DNA from: Macrophomina tecta
Taxonomy: Eukaryota > Ascomycota > Dothideomycetes > Botryosphaeriales > Botryosphaeriaceae
Direction: 5' to 3'
NCBI GenBank assembly: GCA_024180945.1
Contig: JAKSGN010000022.1
Span: 1,178,001 to 1,242,000, forward strand
DNA length: 64,000 nt
A program made the translations under genes and the position numbers. Of the stretch, positions 54,463 through 64,000 are shown in pieces; position 1 is the stretch's first letter, and every line of letters begins with the position of its first letter. The notes under the pieces are model-generated. The model made no database searches. It saw only the letters and a program-made list of their open reading frames with translations, and had not been told where the DNA came from.

Positions 54463-55265
54463 CCTCCAACCATGAGGATATCAGCGTTGTCGGACCGTTC
54501 TGTTGGGGTCAGTTTATGCCCAAACTTCTTCAGGACGGCATTCCAAATATCCGGTCGCTCGATGCCACTCTCGGCTCTCTTTTGAGCGCGCACTTTGGTC
54601 TGCTCGCAATGCATCCTCGTGGCCGGCATGGACTTAAGTGACAGAATTTTGACAAGGCTCCTAAGAAATAGGTATCCTACTGTCACTCCGAGAAAGCTGA
54701 TCATTTTCATGTTCCCAAATATGCCCTCCACCCTCGAAGAGAGCTCAGCATTGCCCAAGAGACCAAGAGACTCGCCAAACACCAAGTCTGCGATGATGTC
54801 GAAGGTGGCACAGTTGTACAGCTTGACAGCGTCCTGTGCTGGGTCGGATTTCTTCGCTAATCGATCGTTAGTGTTGACTAGCATGTACACATTCTTCTTA
54901 GTCATAAGTTCTTTACAGTCGCAAAGCCTTCTCGCTAAAACAGTTTGAGAAGATCCTCTGGAGCCGTTTGTGCTCCTCGGTACTATTAGTAGTAAGCATG
55001 TTGTAATTCCCCTCCTCACTAGCAGCCAAGAATTTGAAGTCTTTTGCGTTTTCTAGCTTTCCACGCGTTCAGTGGCCGTAGATCTCTTTCCAAGCATTGG
55101 GATTGATGCAGCCGACCTTGCTCGAACTGATGAGAATGACTTCGCCGTATTTTTCATGTTGGCCTTGGGCCCACGGGACAATGTCGCCTCGTATAGTCGC
55201 GTAACAGTAGGCACTATTGCTGGCCGCGACGAGTTTGGAAACCGGAACTTCATTTCGATACGCTA
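54463..55265 (-). pseudogene. truncated cytochrome P450 fragment
   Basis: On the minus strand from about 55265 a P450 N-terminal half is readable: PWAQGQHEKYGEVI, KVGCINPNAWKEIYGH, NAKDFKFLAASEEGNYNML, HKRLQRIFSNCFSEKALR, then in another frame DPAQDAVKLYNCATFDIIADLVFGESLG and on to ADILMVGG, where the I-helix should start. It is broken by TGA after KEIYGH, TAA after ALRL and a frameshift near 54930. The I-helix, ExxR and heme loop are missing. The pattern (DPAQD, YNWTTFDIIGDL-like) fits the isotrichodermin C-15 hydroxylase-like P450 group. Confidence 0.75.
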
Positions 55266-55270
55266 AGGGT

Positions 55271-56169
55271 TCCTGATGGGTATTGCGAGCACTTGAATGT
55301 TACAACGGTCCGACCGTGTTGGGTTTCAGTCGGTGCTGTAAGACCATTCGGCCAACCTCACGTCAACTGGTGGAACCACTTCCAGTCGACAAAAGGTACA
55401 GCAATAACCAGCCTGATGGCTGGTTTGCCCCAACAACTCTATATACAGAGGCGTGTTCGTAACACGCGGCCTTCGGATGCAGCGCTCTAGTCCTATTAAT
55501 CGCCCTTCACGTTCTCGTCTTTCGTCTTATACTCACCGAGGTAAACTCTTTACGGCTTACCACCCTTCTTTGATACTTAGATCTTTATAGGCAGAGGCTG
55601 CCGCTACATACTCATAGCCCGAGCACTTGATATATAGGTGTTGGCGAAAAAAAGGGCATAATGCGACGCTTAAACTCTAAGCTGGCAGGCGTTCCTTAAG
55701 TCTAACAATAGGCCAATGACTAGTCCGTTCGGCTAGACTCCGCCGTGCAGTGGGCATGTGACCTAGTCTATACTCGGATAGGTTTTTCTTCAGTTCCTTG
55801 CTATCTTTGCGCCGCTAAGTCAGCCGTCCAGTGTTGCTCCTCAATATCGGATTCTGATGGCCTAACGACAAAAGAAAGTACTAAAGCAGACAGCCAAGGC
55901 CCTAAGTTAATACCAAAGCTTATTATGAAACTAGTCCAATAGCAATACAACTATATCATGTTAAGGAAAAAGGCTTTTTAAGACCTCTACTAATTAATTT
56001 TCAGCTATGCCCTGGTATATATAGTATTTCCCTTATAGGTATACTCAGTGAAAACTAGGGAGATAAAGGGGCATTTCATATTCCACAAATTAATTACAGA
56101 AACAAAGGGTATTATACAGGGTAATTTCTCTCTTGGATACCCGATCATGTGCTCATCGTATATAACAAT
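55271..56169. other. AT-rich intergenic, solo LTR inside
   Basis: RIP-like from about 55490, with a solo LTR relative at 55639-55707; no gene. Confidence 0.5.
55639..55707. repeat. solo LTR of the 68-bp TRIM family
   Basis: TGTTGGCGAAAAAAAGG...GCTGGCAGGCGTTCCTTAA...TAACA, 69 bp, closest to the terminal repeats at 35865-35932 and 36171-36238. No primer-site or purine-tract sequence adjoins it. Confidence 0.6.
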
Positions 56170-56544
56170 CTAAGAGCACTCAGTGAAGTGTGTGTATGTC
56201 TGTCCAGCATCGATCTTAACGCAGGTGACGCCGCCGTTTGCCAGATATGTGGTGCCGGCGGTGTAGGGATGGTTGTATTTGAAGACAAAGGCATCAATGC
56301 AGCCCAAATCGTCTCTAAGGCGGCCGGGAGCGCAGCAGTTGCGCATACGGCCATCCCAGAAGCCAGCGGGCAGGCGTAGGTCGGCTTTGCGGTTAAGAAC
56401 TGCCCACTGCACATCGCCCCACGAGATGTCCCGCTTGCCCGCCTCGTTATAGGACGGGGTGCATTGCACTTGGATAGTCTCGGCGGCCATGACAACAGGA
56501 AGGGCGGTGGCCAGAGTGGCCGCGAGGATCGTGGTCGACTTCAT
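56170..56544 (-). CDS. small secreted cysteine-containing protein, unknown function
   Basis: Single exon, 124 residues. A clear signal peptide (MKSTTILAATLATALPVVMA, cleavage after about residue 20) leads a mature protein of about 104 residues with six cysteines (QC, NCC, GC, TC, EC), enough for three disulfides. Nothing recognisable in the core (WGDVQWAVLNRKADLRLPAGFWDG). Same strand as the three related secreted proteins to its right but not clearly homologous. A candidate effector or antimicrobial protein by size, secretion and cysteine content; the function is unknown. Confidence 0.72.
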   Translation of the reverse strand: MKSTTILAATLATALPVVMAAETIQVQCTPSYNEAGKRDISWGDVQWAVLNRKADLRLPAGFWDGRMRNCCAPGRLRDDLGCIDAFVFKYNHPYTAGTTYLANGGVTCVKIDAGQTYTHFTECS

Positions 56545-57865
56545 CGTTGCTGAGGGTTCGTGCAGCGTTAGCCAGGAGCACGTCGATCATAACGCCGATG
56601 AACTTGCTCTTCGGTGAGTCGCTATGATTGCGGATGAGGTCAGGTTGACACTAAAGAGGCCGCGTGATTGGCAGTCGTGTGGAGGAGGATCAAGGCAACA
56701 TGGACTGCGGGAATGCGGAGTCGGAGTATAAGAACAACTAGAGTGCTCTCTATCTGCGCCATCGGCCAATATAAAATATATAAGCCCGGACTCGGGCCTT
56801 CCCGTATTCTTCAAACAGTAGTCGCCACGAGTCGGCGTTAGATGGGGTGGCGAGAAGAGCGGGATTACTCGCGAAGCCGGCTGTTGTCTGAATAAGGTGT
56901 TGCAAGGGCCCGGGCCAACAAGGCCCTCTGCGTTCCGGCCCGAGCAGTCTTCTAGAATGTCGAGCGAACCGACCTTCCGGGAGCCCACTCAATATGTTTT
57001 ACGAGGTACACTCCAGATAAGGTTATCTCATCGGCTGTCTGACTAGGGAAACCCGCCGTAATCGGCTGTACCTGGCCACGTGCTAGCCGATTTCCCGCAA
57101 TACGAGGCGTCGGCGAAATTACATGGCAGAATCTTAGTCGGTCTGTCGCCAAGGTCTAGCCCGCCGGCGGCCATTCCCGTGCGCCACCTTTTAGCTCCTG
57201 TCCCCATCTTCTGAGGAGGCTCTTGCGGGAGCCGCTTGGTGGTCTGAGGGGTGCAGTGGAAGCAACGCGGAGAGTTGGCCGCCGCCGCCAGTGCCGCCTC
57301 AGCACATTAACCGGACGCCAAGGTATTCCCTCACTGCTGTTGATACAGGTTGGCCGCACACTTGGCCACTGAGACTGGATAATCTCTTGGACAGATAGTG
57401 CACCCTGGTGGAACGGTGGCGTGTCGAGGTCATACACTAGCAAAATAGGTGTCTACAAGAAGCTAGAGGACCAGAAGACTACCCTTAGGCGGGCATTGCC
57501 ATACGCCGAAGACCTCCTTCCTGACTTGAGGAAGACGGCAAGCATCTCCAGTGCTTGTGAATCACATATTGCCAAATTAATAAGGAAATGCCTGCATTTA
57601 GAACGCTAGATTTCACTTGGCTAAAGGTGCTGTGTCTATGTGCAAATTGCGGTCGTGGCTAGTGGCCGACCTGTTCGCCGAGGATATCCGCCATTGATTG
57701 ACCTGACCAAGAATAGTCCCCTCAATAGTAACAGAAGAATGAACTTGTGTAGGGAGTCTCACAGCGGATTCGCGACTGATGACCGCAGTGGGCTGTGCAC
57801 AGAAGCGGTCAGTGCGAGTCTCTAGCTACTTTGGGTGCAGGGATCCACCGTACCTCTTCCGCAAC
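56545..57865. other. intergenic, no gene recognised
   Basis: An AT-rich TATA-like stretch (about 56769-56782) may serve the gene to the left. Open frames otherwise unsupported. Confidence 0.45.
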
Positions 57866-58255
57866 CTAGTCACAGTCGATATTCTTGTGCGGGATCTTGC
57901 CGAAGGCATCGCCATCCTTGTCGTAGAGCCAGTTGTTGTCGGAGAGGTAAGGAACCTGCGTACCCATCCACTCGCGGAAGCGCCAGAAGGTAATGCGGCA
58001 GTAGCACTTAGGGTTGGGGTCGTCGCAAGGGTCGCAAGACGTGGTGCCACTGATGTCGCGGCCCAGACGCACTCCGTTGGCCAGGCTGTACTGAATGTAG
58101 CGGTACGCCAGGTCGCCGCAGACGTTGCGAAGACGCCCGGCGCCGTCGACCTCGCATGCGCGCTCACGCGAAACGAAGCCGATTTTCCATTGCTGGCAGC
58201 CGTAGGCAACGCTAAAGAGATTGAGGAAAGAGATAAAGAGGACCGAAAACTGCAT
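57866..58255 (-). CDS. small secreted cysteine-rich protein, WRFREW family member A
   Basis: Single exon, 129 residues from the ATG at 58255; 26 in-frame codons upstream would hide the signal peptide (MQFSVLFISFLNLFSVAYG). Mature part: eight cysteines, including SCDPC and KCYC just before the family motif TFWRFREWM (about residues 90-98), and the C-terminus HKNIDCD. Shares with the proteins at 58801-59273 and 60084-60512 the order signal peptide - C near the mature N-terminus - LGRDI or similar - CxC/C - TxxWR(F/Y)REW - N-x-CD at the end. Role unknown. A TATATATA stretch lies about 65 bases upstream. Confidence 0.78.
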   Translation of the reverse strand: MQFSVLFISFLNLFSVAYGCQQWKIGFVSRERACEVDGAGRLRNVCGDLAYRYIQYSLANGVRLGRDISGTTSCDPCDDPNPKCYCRITFWRFREWMGTQVPYLSDNNWLYDKDGDAFGKIPHKNIDCD

Positions 58256-58800
58256 GATGGGTGCGTTGTTGTGGTAAGCGACTGATCGTAGGCTGGCTCT
58301 CGTGCGGGCGTGGGATGTGATATATATGGCCAAAGAGCACAGTCACTGAGCCCTCTGCCAGTGCTTCTAGCATCATTATTACGAGATGACATGTCGACTC
58401 GCGGTGCACTGCCTTCCCGGTCTCGCCAAGGCTAGCGCGACCGCGTGCCCCCTCTTCCCTGTCTGTGCTCCTATAACTCATAGCCAGACGGGCCCCTCAT
58501 GTCACATGTCTTGTTGGCGTGTGCGTCAATAATACGATCTCTCTGCGGCTTGCATTTATCATGTGCCAAATGTTGGGACACCCTGTGCAGCAGTAGTTAT
58601 GGTCCACTGCTGATTCATCTGGTAGCGGAGATTGGCTTAATATGCCTGTTCGAAAAGATGACATTCACGGGGGCTATGTGGTGACTCTAGCTATTGTCTT
58701 ATGGAGAAGATGTCATATTTTCCGAAACATTGATCTTTCGATCCAGCGTCCCACTTTCTACATGCCACCTCAAATCCCCCTGAAGGGGCCAGTTGGGCGT
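58256..58800. other. intergenic
   Basis: Between family members A and B; promoter of A at the left. Nothing else seen. Confidence 0.45.
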
Positions 58801-59273
58801 TTAGTCGCAGTCGATGTTCTTGTGGCCCTACTCCGTCGTCAGTACTGCATCATTTCTCCGATGGGCGGACAAATCAGGTGACTTACAGTGTCGTACCAGC
58901 CGTTGAGGCCATTGTCAGGGTCGACTCTGTCCCAGCCAGAAGGCATTGCTGGCCACTTCCAGGAACCTGGGTCAACCATCCACTCTCTGAAGCGCCAGGC
59001 CCTCACCGTGCAGGTGCACCACATCTGGCCGTCACTCTCGCAGCTCTGGCAGATGTTGTCGGCGGTAAATTGTCCGCCCCAGATCTTTTGATTGGCGTTG
59101 CTATAGTCGCGCATCTTCCTTTGGATCTCCCAGCACTCGCCGTCGATGTCCGACTTTTTGGCTTTGCATGGTGCGTATTTGTACCATTCGATGTACTTCT
59201 GACGACAGGCTTGCGCTGCTGGCAAGTAGAGGATGAAGGAAAGGGCAAAGAGGAGGACAAAGCGCCGGAGCAT
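58801..59273 (-). CDS. small secreted cysteine-rich protein, WRFREW family member B
   Basis: Two exons, 58887-59273 and 58801-58827, with a 59-bp intron; the joined frame gives 137 residues. The tiny 27-bp second exon supplies the C-terminus GHKNIDCD, which matches member A and proves the splice; reading through the intron instead gives an unrelated tail. The signal peptide MLRRFVLLFALSFILYLPAAQA is followed by eight cysteines (ACRQ, PC, EC, CQSC, CTC, DCD) and the motif VRAWRFREWM. The rest is rich in Trp, Asp and Gly. A TATAAAG box lies about 80 bases upstream. Unknown function. Confidence 0.8.
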
Positions 59274-60083
59274 GTTGCCGGTAAATGATGGGAGAAGCAG
59301 ACGGTGTATTTGGGAAACGGTGCGGAGGCAACGGTACGGTTTGTTCCTAGCTTTATACGCTGCCATGGAGATAGGTGCGGCAGCAAATTCGGGCAGACAC
59401 CACGCTCTGGACGCTGTTGCAGCCTTCATGACTCAGCGGTAGCAAGCTGCAGGACCGCGGCAGAGATAATTTCCCTTTGCGGTCTCCATTCGCCCCATAC
59501 CCGCCGCACGTGCTCAAAAACTTTGATATGTGGGCTACGGTCGCCTGTGCGCAGTAGCGGCTGTCGATTCGTGTAGCGGCATCCTGCCTTAATCCATATC
59601 TGCTCTACCCCCTGCCAGCGGGAGGTCGAATGATGCTTGAACACATCGTACCATTGACTAGCCCCCGCCCCCGCCCCGACACGGAGGGCTGCGAGGTTCG
59701 ACACAATGCACCCCATTCAAAGCGGCAGCACTCAATGTTATGGCAGGATCGGTGGATGCCGGAGAAACTACTTTCTTGAGACTTAACATGCACACCGTTT
59801 TCCCGCAAATTTCTCCGCGAGCAAAGTCGAGCTAGGAGAAAACATGTTTTACGTGACTTGACAGCGAATTGATATTCGAGCAGCATACGTTAAATGGCAA
59901 AGTTTGATTGATTGTCCTGTCTCATGCGGCCTTCCAGATCTCCCCACTCCTAATACCACTGCCATACGACTTGACGTGCGTAGCAACGACGCTGAGATTC
60001 TCCTTCTGCGTGTTGTGCTGGGCGCCACTTGGGAGTAGATTAGCAAGTGTGTAATGGCGGTTTCTTGAACCGGAATCAAACCT
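59274..60083. other. intergenic
   Basis: Promoter of member B (TATAAAG at 59352-59358, minus strand), then unassigned sequence. A short GC-rich CCCCCGCCCCCGCC tract sits near 59662. Confidence 0.45.
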
Positions 60084-60512
60084 TTAATCGCAGTTGTTAG
60101 TCCCGCGACCGAAGTAACGGCTTTTAAGCTTCCAGCCCGGAAAGCTGGGCAGAGCCCGATGCTCCATGTTAGTCTGCCATTCGCGGTATCGCCAGGCGGT
60201 GACAGTGCACTGGTAGTAGATGCAGTTGGTGTTGCCCTTGTCGGTATACTCGTCAATGGTGCCGCCCGCGATCGTGAGCTCAGCAGTGATGTCTCTGCCG
60301 AGCTGATTTTGCGTCTGCGCGCTCAGATCGACGAAAGGCTGGCGGAACGTAGCACATTCTCTGGCTGCACGTTCTTTGATGGTGGGTTGCAGGCCCTCGT
60401 TGCAGTTGGCGAACTCCATCCAGTACTGGTAGTAGCGCTTCTTGCAGGCCAGCGAAGGAGTGAAGAAGGAGAAGAGCGTGGCAAGCCACAGGGCAAGGGT
60501 ACTGAAGCGCAT
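60084..60512 (-). CDS. small secreted cysteine-rich protein, WRFREW family member C
   Basis: Single exon, 142 residues from the ATG at 60512; 28 upstream in-frame codons are rejected because the signal peptide MRFSTLALWLATLFSFFTPSLA starts here. Six cysteines (ACKK, NC, EC, NC, QC, NNCD), the segment LGRDI shared with A, the motif VTAWRYREWQ and a C-terminal TNNCD. It is the most diverged of the three: the CxC pair before the motif is reduced to one Cys. Unknown function. Confidence 0.77.
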   Translation of the reverse strand: MRFSTLALWLATLFSFFTPSLACKKRYYQYWMEFANCNEGLQPTIKERAARECATFRQPFVDLSAQTQNQLGRDITAELTIAGGTIDEYTDKGNTNCIYYQCTVTAWRYREWQTNMEHRALPSFPGWKLKSRYFGRGTNNCD

Positions 60513-61606
60513 GATTGTGGGTGCCGCGACTGCGAAAGTGAAAGAGAGAGGGAGGGGAGAGGTATGTGCGAGGGCAAAGGCGGCCCTGGACCACACGCTG
60601 TACGCTGGTATTCATATCAATCTTCGGCAGCGGCCACGATCCATAGAGCCTCAAGCAGCCTTGGCACTCCGAGCGTGCCCAGCAGCCTGCGTCCAAGCGC
60701 ATGCTGAAGCCCCGCCGCGCCGCTGGAGACCGAGGGTCGGACCGAGACGCCAGAGGTAGGTCGTTGCCTGCGTCCACTGGTCGGCCCGAAGTGAAAGATG
60801 TCCAAATATTGCCGAGTCATTGGACATCTCCGCAATTTGAGCTGATGCGATGCCGCTACTCGTGCGCGCCTGAATCGCGGGGCACCGCCTTTTCGCCCAC
60901 CATGGGCCGTGCACTGCGGAACAACAACCTCACTACGAAGTCCTCATGCGAACAACAACAACCACGCTCGTATTCAATCTGGCGTCCCTGTCAGTCTCAT
61001 CTCCGAAAGCCCTGGAGCACCGAAGTAATTCGCCACGCGCGCCACGGCAGCACACCAGAGGTGGCCCCCGCCACCGCGTCTCCTACTCAGCCGAGCGGCA
61101 ACGAGAGAGAGCTTCTGCGTTCGTGGCTGGATGCGCGAGTCCCATAGCGCATGTGCCCCTTTTCAATTTCACGAGCCGCAAGCCGTAGATCATGGAAGTT
61201 CCCCGCGCCCCCAGACCGGTGCGGGTGCAGGAAGAACCAGGTCACCGCAATCTGAGATAAGAGTGGCAGAGTTGCGTTATTCCGACGCGGCACATGCCTG
61301 TCATGCATAACGCGAATCTGAGCTTCCCCTTATCTCCATCATTGTCGTTGCGGATCCGATATTCGGTCTGGGCGACCTACGGGTGGACGGACTTCGCTGA
61401 TCGCATGCCTCACTACTCGTTCCGTTGGTCGCGTGCCTCACTGCTCGCTCCATTAGTCGCGCGCCTGCACAACTGCGGAGAGTCACTTAGGGCGGATAAA
61501 ACGGTGCCAATGTTGGGCATGGCCGGAGATATATAAGGCATTTGGCAGCTACACACTTGACCGCCACGACCACGAGCTGCAGTCCCAGGTCCTCAATTTG
61601 TCCAAG
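60513..61606. other. intergenic divergent promoter
   Basis: Between member C and the divergent secreted protein at 61607. It holds a TATATAAG box at 61530-61537. Open frames unsupported. Confidence 0.5.
61530..61537 (+). promoter_or_regulatory. TATA box of the secreted protein gene at 61607
   Basis: TATATAAG, about 70 bases before the ATG. Confidence 0.5.
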
Positions 61607-62741
61607 ATGCGATTCTCCACCAACCTGTTCCTCGCAGTTGCTGCCGCCCGCCTGGGCCTCGCTATGCCCGCCGCTGCCGCCGACGTGTCGGTTGTGGACG
61701 GTGTGGAGTACATTGTCGAGAAACTCAACATCGACGACGTTCTGGGTGCAGACTACACGATAGATGAGGTGGGATACATCGAAAAGCTTGTCGACATTCC
61801 TGAACTCGCCAATCTCTCGCTCATTGAAGTCGATGGCGACCTGGTCTTCGACATCCCGGCGACTGGTCTCGACCTTTCCGATGAGTCCTGGGAGAAGATC
61901 AGCGGCGAGAAACCGAAGTGCGCACTGCTCCCTCGCACCACTTGTGTACTCTTGCTGACCGTCCAAAGGAAGCTGACCGCCCGCGACATTGAGCTCATGA
62001 CGCCCGAAAAGCGCGCGTGCTGGCAGAACCCCTGCGACTGCGGCACCTACCGCACCTACGCCCTCGAGAACATCAACTGGAGCAAAGCATACGGCGGCGT
62101 TCGCGCCATGTCCCAGCCGCTCTGTGGCCCGGGTGCTATTGCAAAGACATACACCTACTCCTGGTCCTACACCATCACCGGCTCCATTAGCCCTGGCTGG
62201 GTAAGCAGAGCCTAAACCACCAGTAACAATGTCGCTTATTCAAGCTTCGCAGAAACCCAGCCCTGAGTCTCTCTTATCGCTCGGCATTTCCGTCGGCTTC
62301 TCTTACACTTTCGGGTAAGACCTCCCCCCCCCCCCCATGCCGCACCTGACCATTCGTCCCTCCCTCTACTCTTCCCGGCTAACGCACAACCACTATGCCC
62401 ACAGTGACGCGGTTGCCACGGGTTACACCGCAACTTGCGAAGGCCGCCACCCGTGCATCGCCACATTCAAGCCCTGGGTCGGCACCATCACCGGACGCGG
62501 CCTGTGGCGCGACCTCTCCAAAGAGGGAAGCAAGCTGTGCCGGTCCGGCCGCGGCGGGAACATCGAGCTTAAGGTCCCCATTGTCGCCAGCGGCTGCAAG
62601 AGCTCCAAGGACTCGTGTGGAGCTGACGGCGCCTGGGGCCACTGCTACTTCCTCGGCGACTTCGCCAAGCGCACCTGCGGCAATACCCTCGGTGCGACGC
62701 CCTGGAGCGAAGCTTGCCCCTCGAACTTGTACCCTGCGTAG
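61607..62741 (+). CDS. secreted cysteine-rich protein with acidic pro-region, unknown function
   Basis: Model: exons 61607-61917, 61969-62200, 62253-62314 and 62405-62741, with introns of 51, 52 and 90 bp; 313 residues. The 51-bp intron is in frame without stops, so retention (330 residues) is possible. The signal peptide ends near LGLAMPAAAA. Next comes an acidic, isoleucine-rich region (about residues 25-115) ending at a KR-x-CW junction (MTPEKRACWQNPCDCG), a likely Kex2-type processing site that would release a cysteine-rich mature protein of about 190 residues. That part has SQPLCGPGAIAKTYTYSWSY, GVSFGFSYTFG-like beta-strand repeats and a C-terminal CGADGAWGHCYFLG block. Function not recognised; a secreted killer-type or effector protein is possible but unproven. 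Intron 3 holds a run of 14 C. Confidence 0.72.
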
Positions 62742-64000
62742 AGCAGGAATAGAGCTTTCTCCGAGTAGGCTTATAGAAGAATGCTTGAGATATATGTTAC
62801 GCCGGGGATTTTTGGGGAGACGTTACGCTTATCATCGGCTAATTCACAGTTTCAGAGCCGCTACGGTGGATATGAGACGCTAATTCTATATTTACTTCCT
62901 ACATACATAGATAATAAAGTTTGTTATCCTATTATGGCCTTATCTCTTTTATTATGCTATAAATATGCCTTTTAAATTTTTATATCTATTCTCTTCATCG
63001 CACAGCTTTTGTGGTAGCTACTACTCGCATATTATCCGGTCACTGCCTTAGAAGATGCCCCTGTTAGACATTGCAGGTGGAAGCACTGCAAAGTCAGCTG
63101 TTGAACAGAGCTGTCTTGATTATGGTACCCAGAAGACGTCGTAGGAGCGGATAAAGCCCAAGATCCACGTCGCCGTCGAAAAACCAGGTTTAACACGACG
63201 TTGTGTTACCAGCGCTAAGAGCGCCTTGCCGCTCAGCTGAAAGCATCTATTTGTTCGTACAATTTGCTTGCCGCGGGGGGGATGAGAGCGAAAAGCAGCG
63301 GCGAATGCCTGGATTATTCTTGCGGGTCGAACGTCCCGACGGGAAAAGGCTGGTTTGTTCAGATGCCTCGTTCCGGCTTCCCCCCCGTCCACAGAGGATA
63401 GATGCAGTTAAAAGAATATGGGGGTATGGAATCCTTTTGTTCTTCGGCTGCGAGCCGTTCTCGGTAAATAACGACGCGTCTATGCTCTACTAAGTTGGTC
63501 CCTAAAAGCTTCACCATGCACCTTTACCAGCCACCGAACTTGATGATGCGAGCTTCTCGTATGCAGATTGCCTCAAGCAAAGCCTGGGCCATGCCCCCGG
63601 AAGGCGCTGTCAGACTCGATGTCCTCTAACTGTACAGCCCGCCTAGGCCTCGTGCCCGCGTTGGCGACATCCATAGGCTTCGACAAGCTTTTCAGTATCT
63701 GTTGACTAGCTTGATGGATAGCGCCAGCTGATTAGCCGGTTGCGAGTGCAGCACGACTAACGCTGTGTTGAAGCCTGGGAGCCGCATATCCCCCACCCGG
63801 CCCTCTAGCTGCATGCGATACTTCCAACATTTTGAACTGTCACAGGTAGGTGTCAAGCATTCGCACGTAGCATCAGAGCACCAGAATGCTCGAGAGCGAT
63901 TGAAGAAAACGTGCGACGGGCCGGCTGGTCGATCTGCTGATCATCATTCCGTTTTCCTTGCCCATGGTGTGCCTGATCTGCGAATTCCCCGCTCGCGGAT
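62742..64000. other. window end, no gene recognised
   Basis: AT-rich 62860-63000, then normal composition. The open frames at 63120-63392 (-) and 63203-63493 (+) overlap each other and resemble nothing known. Confidence 0.45.

Noticed and set aside
60159..60707. Plus-strand frame of 182 codons
   Set aside because: Antisense to WRFREW family member C, whose signal peptide and cysteine pattern are clear.
1..64000. tRNA, rRNA genes and CRISPR arrays
   Set aside because: I saw no tRNA-like arm sets with a convincing GTTCGA-type T loop and no regularly spaced repeats. The initiator tRNA-like 11-mer at 48257-48267 lacks the rest of a tRNA and fits a primer site.

Overview
The window is nuclear DNA of a filamentous ascomycete (Pezizomycotina). 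The evidence is short introns of about 45-115 bp with GTAAGT-like donors, Zn2Cys6 regulators, a HET-domain protein, WSC-domain wall proteins, CYP504- and CYP505-type P450s, and AT-rich stretches in which transposon copies carry C-to-T/G-to-A changes typical of repeat-induced point mutation (RIP). I cannot name the species. Exon borders below were worked out by hand from splice consensus, reading phase and family alignment knowledge; every multi-exon model given closes in frame.

Left third (1-31.5 kb) is ordinary, gene-dense and GC-rich. It opens with the 3' part of a six-WSC-domain surface protein (1-2640) and a decayed M13 metallopeptidase (3635-6240). Then come a BAHD-type acyltransferase (-), an Flc/TRP-like membrane protein (-), a tartrate/isopropylmalate-type dehydrogenase (-), an SDR (-), a CYP504-type P450 (+), two head-to-head Zn2Cys6 transcription factors, an amidohydrolase (-), a GH43 glycosidase (+), an AAA+ ATPase (-) and a HET-domain protein (+). 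The run from acyltransferase to GH43, with two regulators in the middle and an SDR/P450 pair sharing a promoter, looks like a small catabolic or metabolite-modifying cluster; that reading is inference.

Middle (31.5-56 kb) is a mosaic of genes and mobile DNA. It holds two intact-looking cut-and-paste transposons: a pogo/Fot1-like element with 45-bp inverted repeats (36473-38328) and a Tc1-like DD34E element with 30-bp inverted repeats (43975-45285). Each has a RIP-decayed relative in the window. It also holds very small LTR-type elements with 68-bp terminal repeats and what looks like a primer site for the anticodon half of initiator tRNA-Met, a foldback MITE and a tandem repeat with one RIPed copy. 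The resident genes are an SDR, a self-sufficient CYP505 P450-reductase fusion, a ToxD-like enoyl reductase, a DUF3237-like protein, a second P450 with a probable GC-AG intron, and a truncated P450 pseudogene. Reductase, DUF3237, P450 and P450 pseudogene may be the remains of a secondary-metabolite locus, but no PKS or NRPS is present.

Right end (56-64 kb) carries a row of small secreted cysteine-rich proteins. Three of them (57866-58255, 58801-59273, 60084-60512) are diverged paralogues sharing a WR(F/Y)REW motif and an N-x-CD type C-terminus; two other secreted proteins flank them (56170-56544 and 61607-62741). This tandem, apparently undescribed family beside transposon-rich DNA is the strongest candidate for a novel system, possibly effectors or antagonistic proteins.
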